Assembly (NCBI GenBank): GCA_905201895.1
Contig: CAJKPX010000011.1
Location: forward strand, 1-61,658
Direction of reading: 5' to 3'
Source: an uncultured Eubacteriales bacterium
GTDB taxonomy: Bacteria > Bacillota > Clostridia > Oscillospirales > CAG-272
Length of the DNA: 61,658 bases
The position numbers and the translations under genes are program-made. This document shows positions 16,466 to 24,622 of the stretch, piece after piece (position 1 is the stretch's first letter; each line of letters opens with the position of its first letter). The notes under the pieces were generated by a model. The model was not told the DNA's origin. It did no database searches and saw only the letters and a program-made list of their open reading frames with translations.

Positions 16466-17269
16466 TTATGATTCTAATAATGTTGTTTTGAATTTACCCG
16501 GGGTAAGACCTGTTTTTTGCTTAAAAAATCGAACGAAATAGCTCACGTCGTCAAACCCGCATTTTTCTGCGATCTCCGAAACCGTATAATATCCGCTGTT
16601 CAGATATTCCTTTGCGTAATATAGCCGTATAGAATCACGGTATTGTATCGGTGCTTCCGAATAAATCTTTTTCCATTCCCGCCTGAAATTCGTCACACTC
16701 ATATTGGAAATAAAAGCCAAATGCTCCAAGGTTATGGGGTCCTTGAAATGTTGCTCAATATACTCCTTGGCAGGAAGCAATCTTTGATAAAGAACGGAAT
16801 TCTGTTCCTTTGTATACTCAAAATAGAACTGCGAAAGCAGCTCATAAAGATAACCCACCGATCGCATTTCATAGCCTGTCTTTTGGGGAGCCCATGCACC
16901 TATCAATTCTTTTAAGATCCGCTCGATCTGTTCCGGATTTTTTCCTTGCAGCAGACAGTACGGTTTTTCTAACGCGTTCAGATCAGACGAATTCTCGTGA
17001 ATATCAAAATTTACGGTATAGTGCTTAAATTCCTTTTCTGTAACAATAGAATAAGCGCAATTGGGAGAAAGAAACAGTGCATCACCGTCTGTGATCGTGA
17101 TGCGCTCGCCTGTGAAAAAACGATACTCTGCTTTTCCGTTTAACACATAAACGATACCGTAATGACCTCTTCCGGAAGGATACTCGCACCTGTGTACGCG
17201 ATCCAAAATGAATTCATGAGCAAGCTGTATTTTTTCAATATCCAAATAGAAATCCTCTGAAAACATCAT
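16466..17269 (-). CDS. AraC-family transcriptional regulator (module M4)
   Basis: 267 residues. The cupin sensor domain (about 30-110, GIVYVLNGKAEYRF and DALFLSPNCAYSI) is followed by two C-terminal HTH motifs (about 165-260; LEHLAFISNMSVTNFRREW and SEIAEKCGFDDVSYFVRFF) and the GLTPGKF end. Two adjacent ATGs (17269 and 17266) follow GGAG. It is divergent from the isomerase-like operon at 17419, which it presumably activates in response to a sugar. The downstream end uses spoIVB-type terminator copy C. Confidence 0.92.
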   Translation of the reverse strand: MMFSEDFYLDIEKIQLAHEFILDRVHRCEYPSGRGHYGIVYVLNGKAEYRFFTGERITITDGDALFLSPNCAYSIVTEKEFKHYTVNFDIHENSSDLNALEKPYCLLQGKNPEQIERILKELIGAWAPQKTGYEMRSVGYLYELLSQFYFEYTKEQNSVLYQRLLPAKEYIEQHFKDPITLEHLAFISNMSVTNFRREWKKIYSEAPIQYRDSIRLYYAKEYLNSGYYTVSEIAEKCGFDDVSYFVRFFKQKTGLTPGKFKTTLLES

Positions 17270-17366
17270 GATGCATCTCCTTTTTCAACAGATCAAGTAT
17301 AGCACAGACTCCTGTTTTTGTCAAGCAGCAATGGACAGATTGTCCTATAAGCGGTCATATTATTCC

Positions 17367-17395
17367 TTGATTTATGATGCTTTTTATGCTAAAAT
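17367..17395 (+). promoter_or_regulatory. promoter of the M4 sugar operon
   Basis: TTGATT (17367-17372) and TAAAAT (17390-17395), 17-bp spacing, in the divergent AraC/isomerase interval. Confidence 0.6.
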
Positions 17396-17418
17396 GCTAT
17401 AAAAAGGAGGAGCTAACA

Positions 17419-18846
17419 ATGAAAAAAGCAAAAATCGCCATTGTAGGCTTGGGTCACTATATTTACTTCGACCAATTTGAGGGGCTTCGTGAGGAGCTCA
17501 TGCAGAAAAGCGAGCAGTTCAAATCATATCTTGATCCCGATCTGTGCGACGTTGTCGACCTCGGCTACGCTGACTGTGTCGACAATTCCTTTGAGGCGGT
17601 CAAAAGATTAAAAAAGGAGGATGCCGATCTCCTCTTTATTATTCTCTCAACCTACGTCCCCTCTGCGGTTGCCGCCCCCTTTGCACGATATATAGATATT
17701 CCGCAAATACTTGTGGGAATTCAGCCCCTTGACCATCTGGATTATACCCACACGACCACCTATATGCAGCTTTGCAACGACGACGTATGCGCCATGCCCG
17801 AGATTGCGGGCGTATATGAGCGGCTCGGAAGAAAAATCCCGCCCTGCATCGTGGCATCCGCCTCACAGAACGAAAAAATCAAAAAGCAGGTTTCCGAATG
17901 GATCGCGGCGGCGACGGCTATGGCGGGCTTCAAATATGAGACCTTCGGCTATCTCGGACACACCTACGAGGGAATGTACGACATGCACACCGATCCCACC
18001 GCCTTCACCGCCGCGTTTGGCTCTCACGTAAAGATGTTGGAGATGTGTGAGCTGGCAAGGCTCTCGGATGCAGTCACAGATGAGGAAATCAAGGAGCAGA
18101 TCGAGGAGATCAAGGGCGCGTTTGAAATATGCGATCCGTCTATCGACCCCTTGACCGATTTTGTAAAAGAGGAGGATCTTTCCTATTCCGCAAGGCAGTC
18201 GGTAGCGCTCAAAAAGCTTGTAGCAAATAACAGCTTAACGGCACTTGCCTATTATTACAAGAGTGAGCCGAGCAATCCTTATGAGCAGTTAGCGGCAAAT
18301 CTGATTATAGGAAACACACTCCTGACCTCCGCCGGCATTCCTTTGGCGGGAGAAGCCGATCTCAAAACCGCCGCCGCGATGCTCATTATGAAAAACATCG
18401 GCGGCGGAGGCTCGTTTGCGGAGATACATCCCTTTGATACGGCGGACGATGTGGTTCTCATAGGACACGACGGTCCTCACAACATCGCCATTGCCGAGGG
18501 CAAGCCGAGACTTCGAAAGCTGAAAAAATATCACGGAAAATCGGGAAGCGGTATCGGAGTGGAGTTTTCTCTCAAGGCAGGACCTATCACCATGCTCAGC
18601 ATCAACGTTGACCGAAACGGAAAATTCCGTATGATCGCGGCAGAGGGAAGGTCGATTGCGGGAGATATTCCGCAGACCGGTAATACAAATACCCGAGTAA
18701 GCTTCGGCGGCGACATTTGCGCTTTTCTTGCCCGTTGGTGTGAAGCGGGACCCACACATCATCTGGCGCTCGGTGTGGGGCATCATATGGAGACATTGCG
18801 TAAATATGCAAAGATCAGCGGCATTGAATTGATCGAGGTTCGCTAA
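17419..18846 (+). CDS. L-fucose/L-arabinose isomerase-like protein (module M4)
   Basis: 475 residues from the ATG after GGAGGAGC; the longer ORF from 17374 begins upstream of or inside the promoter. The fold signature is that of the L-fucose/arabinose isomerase superfamily: an N-terminal Rossmann-like part with a buried sugar site, QILVGIQPLDHLDYTHTTTY in the middle, and a C-terminal domain with FAEIHPFDTADDVVLIGHDGPHN and GPTHHLALGVGH, the histidine-rich metal/substrate end. Predicted aldose-ketose isomerisation of a deoxy or pentose sugar. It is the first gene of a three-gene operon. Specificity unknown. Confidence 0.82.
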   Translation: MKKAKIAIVGLGHYIYFDQFEGLREELMQKSEQFKSYLDPDLCDVVDLGYADCVDNSFEAVKRLKKEDADLLFIILSTYVPSAVAAPFARYIDIPQILVGIQPLDHLDYTHTTTYMQLCNDDVCAMPEIAGVYERLGRKIPPCIVASASQNEKIKKQVSEWIAAATAMAGFKYETFGYLGHTYEGMYDMHTDPTAFTAAFGSHVKMLEMCELARLSDAVTDEEIKEQIEEIKGAFEICDPSIDPLTDFVKEEDLSYSARQSVALKKLVANNSLTALAYYYKSEPSNPYEQLAANLIIGNTLLTSAGIPLAGEADLKTAAAMLIMKNIGGGGSFAEIHPFDTADDVVLIGHDGPHNIAIAEGKPRLRKLKKYHGKSGSGIGVEFSLKAGPITMLSINVDRNGKFRMIAAEGRSIAGDIPQTGNTNTRVSFGGDICAFLARWCEAGPTHHLALGVGHHMETLRKYAKISGIELIEVR

Positions 18847-18847
18847 T

Positions 18848-19582
18848 ATGAAAATCAAAGATAAAATTCTTCTAGATCGGAAGGGACTGGAGAAGGAAGG
18901 CCCTATCAATATTGTAGTATTTGGAGATAGCGTTACTCACGGCGCTCTCTGCGGCTGTTTCAACTACGAAACGGTCTATTGGAACCTGCTCAGGCAAAAG
19001 ATCTGTGCCATTCGGGATTACGTTCCCGTGAACGTGATCAACGCGGGAATCGGAGGAACCACCGCAAAAAGCTCTTTGCGCCGTTTGGAAAGTCAGGTCC
19101 TTTCTCATTCGCCCGATCTTATAATCGTTTGCTTCGGGTTAAACGATATTAACGGCACGTTGGAGGATTATCTTTCTGCTTTGGAGATCATATTCAAAAA
19201 ATGCAAAGAACAATGTGAGACAGTTTTCTTGACTCCGAATATGCTGAATACCTATGTTGCGGAGGATACCCCAAAAGAACATATTGAATACGCAAAAAAG
19301 ACAGCGGAATATCAGACAAACGGAAGGATGGATCTGTATATTCATTCTGCGACAAAGCTTGCACGCGACATTGGTGTTGAGGTATGCGACTGTTATTCAA
19401 TGTGGAAGGAACTTAGCAAAACCGAGGACACAACAAAGCTTTTGGTAAATCGCATCAACCATCCCACGCAAGAAATGCACAAACTTTTTGCCGATGCGCT
19501 GTTTGAGACAATATTTAAGGGTGCAGATATGTGCAAATCAAAAAATAGCGAGACCGCTATGTATCAAAATGAAAGGAACTGA
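18848..19582 (+). CDS. SGNH/GDSL-family esterase (module M4)
   Basis: 244 residues, no signal peptide, so cytoplasmic. Block I is VVFGDSVTHG with nucleophile Ser28, block II Gly is in NAGIGG (about 66-71) and block III Asn in FGLND (about 97-101). The C-terminal His lies in RINHPT, where the usual Asp three residues before His is Arg, so a relay with another acid is possible. Such enzymes often remove acetyl groups from sugars, consistent with the neighbouring isomerase. The gene starts one base after the isomerase stop. Confidence 0.8.
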   Translation: MKIKDKILLDRKGLEKEGPINIVVFGDSVTHGALCGCFNYETVYWNLLRQKICAIRDYVPVNVINAGIGGTTAKSSLRRLESQVLSHSPDLIIVCFGLNDINGTLEDYLSALEIIFKKCKEQCETVFLTPNMLNTYVAEDTPKEHIEYAKKTAEYQTNGRMDLYIHSATKLARDIGVEVCDCYSMWKELSKTEDTTKLLVNRINHPTQEMHKLFADALFETIFKGADMCKSKNSETAMYQNERN

Positions 19583-19585
19583 AAA

Positions 19586-21709
19586 ATGTTTAAAAGCGTT
19601 ACATTAGAATTGAGCCTAAAGCCTTTTAAGCAAACCGATGACGCATATATTCGTGACGTTTGCAAACAAGTATATAAACAGTGGCAGGCATTACTGAAGG
19701 ATCGCCAAGATATTTCCATCATGCTATGGACGGCAGACGGCTCTGAGATCCTTGACTATGCGGGACGACTTGAGGACGAATTTGAATGGTGCAGATTTTT
19801 AGGCGTTGCGAATTGCCCTATGATCAAAGAGGGGGAACACACCTCTATATCTTCACATGTGCGCAGACAGAACTACATGGAAAACGCCCCCCGAATGACG
19901 TATGCCATCTTAAAGAAAATTGTCGAAGCCTTCAAGAAAGAGGGCAAGCTTGCTTTTCCCGATAGTGCGATACGTGTCGGCGCAACCTTTGATATAGGCC
20001 CTGAATTTGCGATTTCGGATTTCAAATATAATCGACACAACGAAATTTGCAGCGGTGAAAAGGTCGCGAACTTAGGCTTTATAGATGCTACGGCGAGACT
20101 GAATGCAGATGACAGATATTACGCTTCTTACCCAAACGGAATTCCCGACGGTGAGCCATTTGGCAGATTTCTCGGCAAGCAGGCAAATTGCTTTCTAAAG
20201 GATATGGGCTTTGATTATCTTTGGCTCTCAAACGGTCTTGGCTACTCCGCAGAGCCCTGGAAAAAGACAGGAAAAATATTTGACGGTGAGAGATATTATC
20301 CGGAAAAGCTTGCCCTTACAAAGCAACGTGTTTTTGAATTTTGGAAGCTCTTTCGAGAAGGTTGTCCCGATATTCCGGTTGAAACGAGAGGAACAAACAA
20401 CTCGGTTGGAATAGATTTCGCAAGCGATGCCGTTCCGCTCTACGATATATACAACGCAAATCTCAATATTACAGCGCCGCCGAACTCCCCTTGGGCAGCA
20501 CTCAACGATGATTACGGTCTTGAAATGATGGGACATATGACCAGAGTCGCAGAGCTTCCCAACGAGCATTTTCCCTTCCGCTACTATCTGCACGATCCGT
20601 GGTTTATGAACTCACCTTGGTATGACAGATACGACGGTACACCCTGCGATATTTATCTGCCAATGGCAATTTCTCGCCTTGACGGTGACGGAAGCGTCAT
20701 GACGTCAAACAAGTTCAATATTCTTACCGTCGATAATTCATACGGAGATATGCCTGATTCCTGCGCAAATGAGGCTATCCCCCATTTTCTCAAAGCAGAA
20801 AAGGATATGCCGGACGAGCCTGCGCCATTCGTTTGGATCTACCCTATGCGCGAATATACTACCTCCTGCAACGCCGAGCTTCTTCGCGAAATGAATATGG
20901 GCGACAATTTTATCAGTAGCGCTATCAATGACGGATTTCCTCTTTGCTGTGTCGCTTCCACGGATAATTTTCTGCTCCATGACGTATCGGTCTATAAAAA
21001 ATGCACCCTGATCTCTCCCGCTCCCGAAAGCGAAGATGTGCTTGAAAAGCTCCAAGACCATGCAAATAAAGGTATCGGTGTTATTATTTACGCAACAGAG
21101 GATCAATTGAAGAAAATCCCCGATTTTTGTAATCTGACAAAGATCAATATTGAGACTGAAGGAGCATCTGCACTTCGTCAAGCTGCTGAAAGGTACGGTT
21201 GGTATATTCGTCACGACAAGAGAGCAGATGATATCAAGCCACCGACAATTGCCATCTCCAGATTTGAAAATGCTCATTTTATTTCTGTCTACAACGCAAA
21301 CACCACCACCGACACTCTGCTTCACACCCCTTTAGGCGCTCCGATCCTTCTTGGGTGTGAAACCGAGATCAAAGACGGCTTTGCCTCATACCGATTTGCA
21401 CGTGCGGAGCATCGCGAATGCAGAATTTTCGTTGAACAGCAAAGCGGTTTGATCTCTTGTCGCGAACAAGCCCCCGGGAATAATTACTACCGCCGCGCGA
21501 TCTGTATAAAAGGCTTAAAGGATGCTACTGTCAGACTTTTCAGTGAACCAGGCTGCCCCTTTGCTGCATCAAACGCGAAAAGTAGTAAGCTTTACAGATT
21601 CGTGCTTGACGAACGATTCCACGAGGTTGAGGACGATGTTTACGGAAAATATCTTTTGGGTGAGCATATCAACGGAAATATTTATTTCTTAATGGGACGC
21701 AAATGCTAA
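19586..21709 (+). CDS. large protein of unknown family, glycosidase-like context (module M4)
   Basis: 707 residues, no signal peptide or membrane segment. I do not recognise the family. The N-terminal 470 residues are rich in aromatic residues and acidic motifs (MLWTADGSEILDY, DIGPEFAISDF, ETRGTNNSVGIDFASD), in the manner of a TIM-barrel carbohydrate enzyme. The last 230 residues look all-beta with a Rossmann-like segment (GIGVIIYATEDQL), resembling GH42-like accessory domains. Candidate acids include Glu in PVETRGT and Asp in the HDPWFMNSPWYDRYDG stretch. It is translationally close to the esterase (3-base gap). A novel intracellular glycoside hydrolase is a reasonable guess and no more. Confidence 0.6.
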   Translation: MFKSVTLELSLKPFKQTDDAYIRDVCKQVYKQWQALLKDRQDISIMLWTADGSEILDYAGRLEDEFEWCRFLGVANCPMIKEGEHTSISSHVRRQNYMENAPRMTYAILKKIVEAFKKEGKLAFPDSAIRVGATFDIGPEFAISDFKYNRHNEICSGEKVANLGFIDATARLNADDRYYASYPNGIPDGEPFGRFLGKQANCFLKDMGFDYLWLSNGLGYSAEPWKKTGKIFDGERYYPEKLALTKQRVFEFWKLFREGCPDIPVETRGTNNSVGIDFASDAVPLYDIYNANLNITAPPNSPWAALNDDYGLEMMGHMTRVAELPNEHFPFRYYLHDPWFMNSPWYDRYDGTPCDIYLPMAISRLDGDGSVMTSNKFNILTVDNSYGDMPDSCANEAIPHFLKAEKDMPDEPAPFVWIYPMREYTTSCNAELLREMNMGDNFISSAINDGFPLCCVASTDNFLLHDVSVYKKCTLISPAPESEDVLEKLQDHANKGIGVIIYATEDQLKKIPDFCNLTKINIETEGASALRQAAERYGWYIRHDKRADDIKPPTIAISRFENAHFISVYNANTTTDTLLHTPLGAPILLGCETEIKDGFASYRFARAEHRECRIFVEQQSGLISCREQAPGNNYYRRAICIKGLKDATVRLFSEPGCPFAASNAKSSKLYRFVLDERFHEVEDDVYGKYLLGEHINGNIYFLMGRKC

Positions 21710-21761
21710 CCACCCATTGTTCGGTTTGGGTCGTATGGTAAGGCATCCGTTAATAGCTGCC

Positions 21762-21784
21762 GTCCTTTCTTGACCACATCCGTG
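21762..21784 (+). other. module-end motif, copy 3 (right end of M4)
   Basis: GTCCTTTCTTGACCACATCC followed by GTG. After this the spoIVB part is missing and a repeat shared with 23448-23505 begins. Confidence 0.65.
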
Positions 21785-21838
21785 ACCGAGCCGCAGCGGG
21801 ACCTTCGACGGTCCAAAAAATGCAAAATGGAATAAAAA
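21782..21838. repeat. intergenic repeat, half copy
   Basis: GTGACCGAGCCGCAGCG through ATGCAAAATGGAATAAAAA, nearly the same as 23448-23505. It has inner GACC/GGTC pairing. Confidence 0.8.
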
Positions 21839-21839
21839 C

Positions 21840-21888
21840 GTTGTCCCCATTGTAGTACGCCAAACAAGCGTAATACAACGGGGACAAC
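21840..21888 (-). terminator. terminator of the beta-helix gene
   Basis: GTTGTCCCCATTGTA pairs with TACAACGGGGACAAC. Read on the minus strand it is followed by GTTTTTATT. Confidence 0.8.
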
Positions 21889-21916
21889 ATTCTTTTGTTC
21901 TAAAAATGGGATTCTA

Positions 21917-23155
21917 TTATATTGGATTTCCCATAAAATCAACCCACTTTTTGTTGTGCGGATCAATACATATGAGCATTTTATTAAGGTCGGTGTCAAA
22001 CACCTGCTGACCAAGAGAGGGGTAGTAGGAAAGTCTCTCTTGCGTCGTACACATACTCTTATGCGCGTTGTTTCGTGTGATAAAGCCCGATCCTGATCCA
22101 TCATTCTCCCAGAGTTGCGTATCTACGGAGTTTATCGCATTCCAATCAGGCTGCGCCGTATATTGAATATTTCCTCTCCATGTGCCGGGGATCTCCTCAC
22201 GCATACAATCGCCAAGCTTTCCACCCGGAGTATGCTTTTCAACGCGTTCGATGTTGAAGCTGATCATCGTTACCTCTTGGTTGCCGATCAGGCGACCACC
22301 GCCTCTTTTATCATCGCCGCACCACTTGCCGAAATACGGAAGATGAATATTGCGTTCATCCAGACAATTGATCAGCGTGATCGGATGATTGGAACCGCAA
22401 TTGGATTCGTAATTTCCAAAGGTAAAGCCATACACTCCCATTGAGCCCCCGCAATTGATGCATACAACGTGCTCGCCACCTACCTGAATGCCCTCATAAA
22501 AACCGATTGCCTGCACGTTCGTATAATTGCTATACATGTAATTGCTACCATCTGTCATCGTAAGACCGATGCAGCCCGGAACGGGAACCTTTGCCGCAAC
22601 GTTAAGACCTACCGCACTATCGGGCGCGATATCGTCTCCGTATGAAATCAGCACCATATTTTTTACCTCTGCGCGATCCGTTCTGCGCAGATCTACACAA
22701 CGAACGGCATGCTGATTGTTTGCAAGAATGATGACAATATTTTCGATATTTAACGAGGCTCCGTTCTGTATCCCGCGCTTCGTCCACTCGCTTCTCATGA
22801 CGTCAGCCGACATATCCCCATCAAGCTCTTCCAACGCTTCTCGTCCCACGTAAAAAACCACACCGTTGTCATATCTGCGTTGACAGCCATATTCCAAATT
22901 CTGCCCCACTATCTTAAAATCCCTATGCCCATTTGGAAACCGCAAAGCTGTTTTGGGACCGTCATCTTTGAAATCGTAAAAAGAATCAATACGGTAAATA
23001 CCGTTGAAAAAATATAAATTCTTATCATTTTTCATGCAATCGTCTATTGCGGATTGTATCACAAGCTCATCGTTCTTGCCCGTACAGACATAATCGCTGT
23101 TCTGTTTTGCAAAGTCAGTACTGTTTTGTGCAGACACACAGACAAAATCAATCAT
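21917..23155 (-). CDS. pectate-lyase-like parallel beta-helix protein (module M5)
   Basis: 412 residues from the ATG preceded by AAAGGAGAGG (the longer ORF to 23266 lacks a ribosome site). The N-terminal part (NSDYVCTGKNDELVIQSAIDDC) is the entry motif of pectate-lyase-3/GH28-like right-handed beta-helices, followed by repeated short strands with Asn ladders. No signal peptide is visible, so it is either cytoplasmic or an unusual exporter substrate. The C-terminal part (SLGQQVFDTDLNKMLICID) resembles the caps of tail-spike or glycan-binding proteins. The gene stands alone in its module, with its own terminator, in the opposite direction to spoIVB. Confidence 0.7.
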   Translation of the reverse strand: MIDFVCVSAQNSTDFAKQNSDYVCTGKNDELVIQSAIDDCMKNDKNLYFFNGIYRIDSFYDFKDDGPKTALRFPNGHRDFKIVGQNLEYGCQRRYDNGVVFYVGREALEELDGDMSADVMRSEWTKRGIQNGASLNIENIVIILANNQHAVRCVDLRRTDRAEVKNMVLISYGDDIAPDSAVGLNVAAKVPVPGCIGLTMTDGSNYMYSNYTNVQAIGFYEGIQVGGEHVVCINCGGSMGVYGFTFGNYESNCGSNHPITLINCLDERNIHLPYFGKWCGDDKRGGGRLIGNQEVTMISFNIERVEKHTPGGKLGDCMREEIPGTWRGNIQYTAQPDWNAINSVDTQLWENDGSGSGFITRNNAHKSMCTTQERLSYYPSLGQQVFDTDLNKMLICIDPHNKKWVDFMGNPI

Positions 23156-23282
23156 TTCACCCTCTCCTTTTACGATAACATGGATTCTTGATTTTTTAAG
23201 TTCATTGCTTCTTTTGAGGTGTGAAATCATTATACATGAAACGCAAGATAATGTCAACCAAAACAAACAATTTTATACTAAA

Positions 23283-23313
23283 TTTTGTTGCCCCCTACTT
23301 GACCGCACCCGTG
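23283..23313 (+). other. module-end motif, copy 4 (right end of M5)
   Basis: TTTTGTTGCCCCCTACTTGA then CCGCACCCGTG, a diverged version of copy 1, again directly before a spoIVB 3'-end copy. Confidence 0.7.
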
Positions 23314-23367
23314 TCGGGCTACCCGCTGATCCGAAACGTCAAGCTTCCCATGACGAGGGTGCCGTAA
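23314..23367 (+). pseudogene. spoIVB 3'-end remnant D (internal in-frame deletion)
   Basis: 18 codons: SGYPLIRN joined to VKLPMTRVP and a stop. Both ends match spoIVB (beginning at Ser345; the last nine codons are closest to the present spoIVB, sharing GTCAAGCTTCCCATG), while about 30 codons between are missing. Confidence 0.85.
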
Positions 23368-23380
23368 TCCCCAAATTGTA

Positions 23381-23481
23381 GGGACCGGCGTAGCGAAGCG
23401 GCGCGAGCGCAATGAATGACACCACAGTGTGGGGTCAGAACGCGAGCGTGACCGAGCCGCAGCGAGACCTTCGACGGTCCC
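23381..23481. repeat. about 100-bp imperfect palindrome (MITE-like)
   Basis: GGGACCG at 23381 and CGGTCCC at 23475-23481 close a long imperfect inverted repeat with an inner ACCACAGTGTGGGGT hairpin. The right half is the repeat shared with 21782-21838. Confidence 0.7.
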
Positions 23482-23505
23482 AAAAATGCAAAATGGAATA
23501 AAAAT
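23448..23505. repeat. intergenic repeat, second copy
   Basis: Near-copy of 21782-21838; both precede a leftward gene's terminator. Confidence 0.8.
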
Positions 23506-23507
23506 GT

Positions 23508-23550
23508 GTCCCTATGATCGCACACTCGGCGAGTGCGTTATCATAGGGAC
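23508..23550 (-). terminator. terminator of the sialidase gene
   Basis: GTCCCTATGAT pairs with ATCATAGGGAC, with inner CGCAC/GTGCG. On the minus strand it is followed by ACATTTTTATT. Confidence 0.8.
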
Positions 23551-23581
23551 TCCTTTATTGCGCGTAATGATTACGCGTTCT

Positions 23582-24559
23582 TTATTGTTCTATGGTTTCA
23601 AAAAAAAGCTCGAATGGTTTTCTGGCGTGGGGATGGAGCGTGCTTGGAGAAGGAATTGTTTTTTCATAAAAAATACAAATCTTATTCCCAAGCAATGCAA
23701 TATCGGAATAGCCGCCAAACTCGGAAACGTATATGCTTGTGCAGGTTTGAAATCGGTCGCTTGATATTTTCACGGTGAGATCTTTTCTGTCGGAAACAGA
23801 ATGACAGTTTGAATGATATATTTTGCCGTTTTGATGCGTCATACTTCCCATGCACACGGGGTCAGGCAGATGATCCTCAAAGCACAGCTCCCGCCAATCT
23901 GCGATGCCGTTCACACTTTTTGCCAAGGCGCGTTTTTTGAGCTTGCCCTCATGACGAATTGAGATTAAAATCTCATTTTCCGCAGTAACCGCCAATGCAC
24001 ATTCGCTCGGGTTTTGTAACGCATCCGGGAAAATAATCTCTCCTACCTTCCAGGTTGCACCCCTATCATCGGAATAAAGCGTGGAGATAAATGACGGACG
24101 GTGACTTTGTTCATTTTCCTGATTATATGCGAACCAAACAGGCACCAAAAGCCTGCCATTGTGAACAATGCCGTGTCCCGGACCTACTGCCACCACATGG
24201 TAGCAAAAGCCCACGCTGCTTTCAAAATCCACCCTTTCGGCTTCACCAAAGCTCTTGCCGTCATCCTCACTGACGCGCTTCCATATTTCTTTATAGTTTT
24301 TACAATATAGAAAAACAAGTCGTTCTCCGTCCACAAACATAACGGGGTTGTTGAGTGTGCATCCGCCGCTCTTTATCAAAAGCACCGTTTGCCACGTTTT
24401 CCCCTCATCCTCGCTCCTGGCAATCTTAATATCAATATTCGCCCAATCGCTTGCGCTTTCTCGACACTCACAGTAGCGGAGTAGGCTTCCCTGCTCGGTT
24501 GCTACCATTCCCGGAATTCTAAAATCGGTATAATTCCCGATTGCTTTTTCCACAATCAT
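23582..24559 (-). CDS. exo-sialidase-like BNR-repeat protein (module M6)
   Basis: 325 residues. The N-terminal FRIPGMV is the FRIP motif carrying the catalytic-triad arginine of GH33 sialidases. Asp-boxes are seen as SEDEGKTW, SEDDGKSF and SDDRGATW, and a late Tyr-containing SEFGGYSDIALL could hold the nucleophilic Tyr. No signal peptide is present, so it is predicted cytoplasmic, acting on imported sialosides or a related glycan. RBS is GAAAGGAA. It stands alone, at the end of the spoIVB-anchored array farthest from spoIVB. Confidence 0.85.
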   Translation of the reverse strand: MIVEKAIGNYTDFRIPGMVATEQGSLLRYCECRESASDWANIDIKIARSEDEGKTWQTVLLIKSGGCTLNNPVMFVDGERLVFLYCKNYKEIWKRVSEDDGKSFGEAERVDFESSVGFCYHVVAVGPGHGIVHNGRLLVPVWFAYNQENEQSHRPSFISTLYSDDRGATWKVGEIIFPDALQNPSECALAVTAENEILISIRHEGKLKKRALAKSVNGIADWRELCFEDHLPDPVCMGSMTHQNGKIYHSNCHSVSDRKDLTVKISSDRFQTCTSIYVSEFGGYSDIALLGNKICIFYEKTIPSPSTLHPHARKPFELFFETIEQ

Positions 24560-24589
24560 TTCAAAAATTCCTTTCCTGCAGAGTCGGAG

Positions 24590-24604
24590 GATATTGCCTT
24601 TTTT
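24590..24604 (+). other. fragment of the spoIVB terminator (outer edge of the array)
   Basis: GATATTGCCTTTTTT equals the 3' arm and T-run of the spoIVB terminator. The 5' arm is gone, so it is only a scar. It lies between the sialidase start and the retron RT stop. Confidence 0.6.
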
Positions 24605-24622
24605 CTATATCATGTTCACATG

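Noticed and set aside
4705..24604. A prophage, ICE or transposon
   Set aside because: No integrase, transposase, relaxase, capsid or terminase gene is present. All ORFs are metabolic or regulatory.
4705..24604. An integron
   Set aside because: No IntI gene and no attC-type sites. The repeats are spoIVB 3' ends and terminators, and each module has its own promoter.
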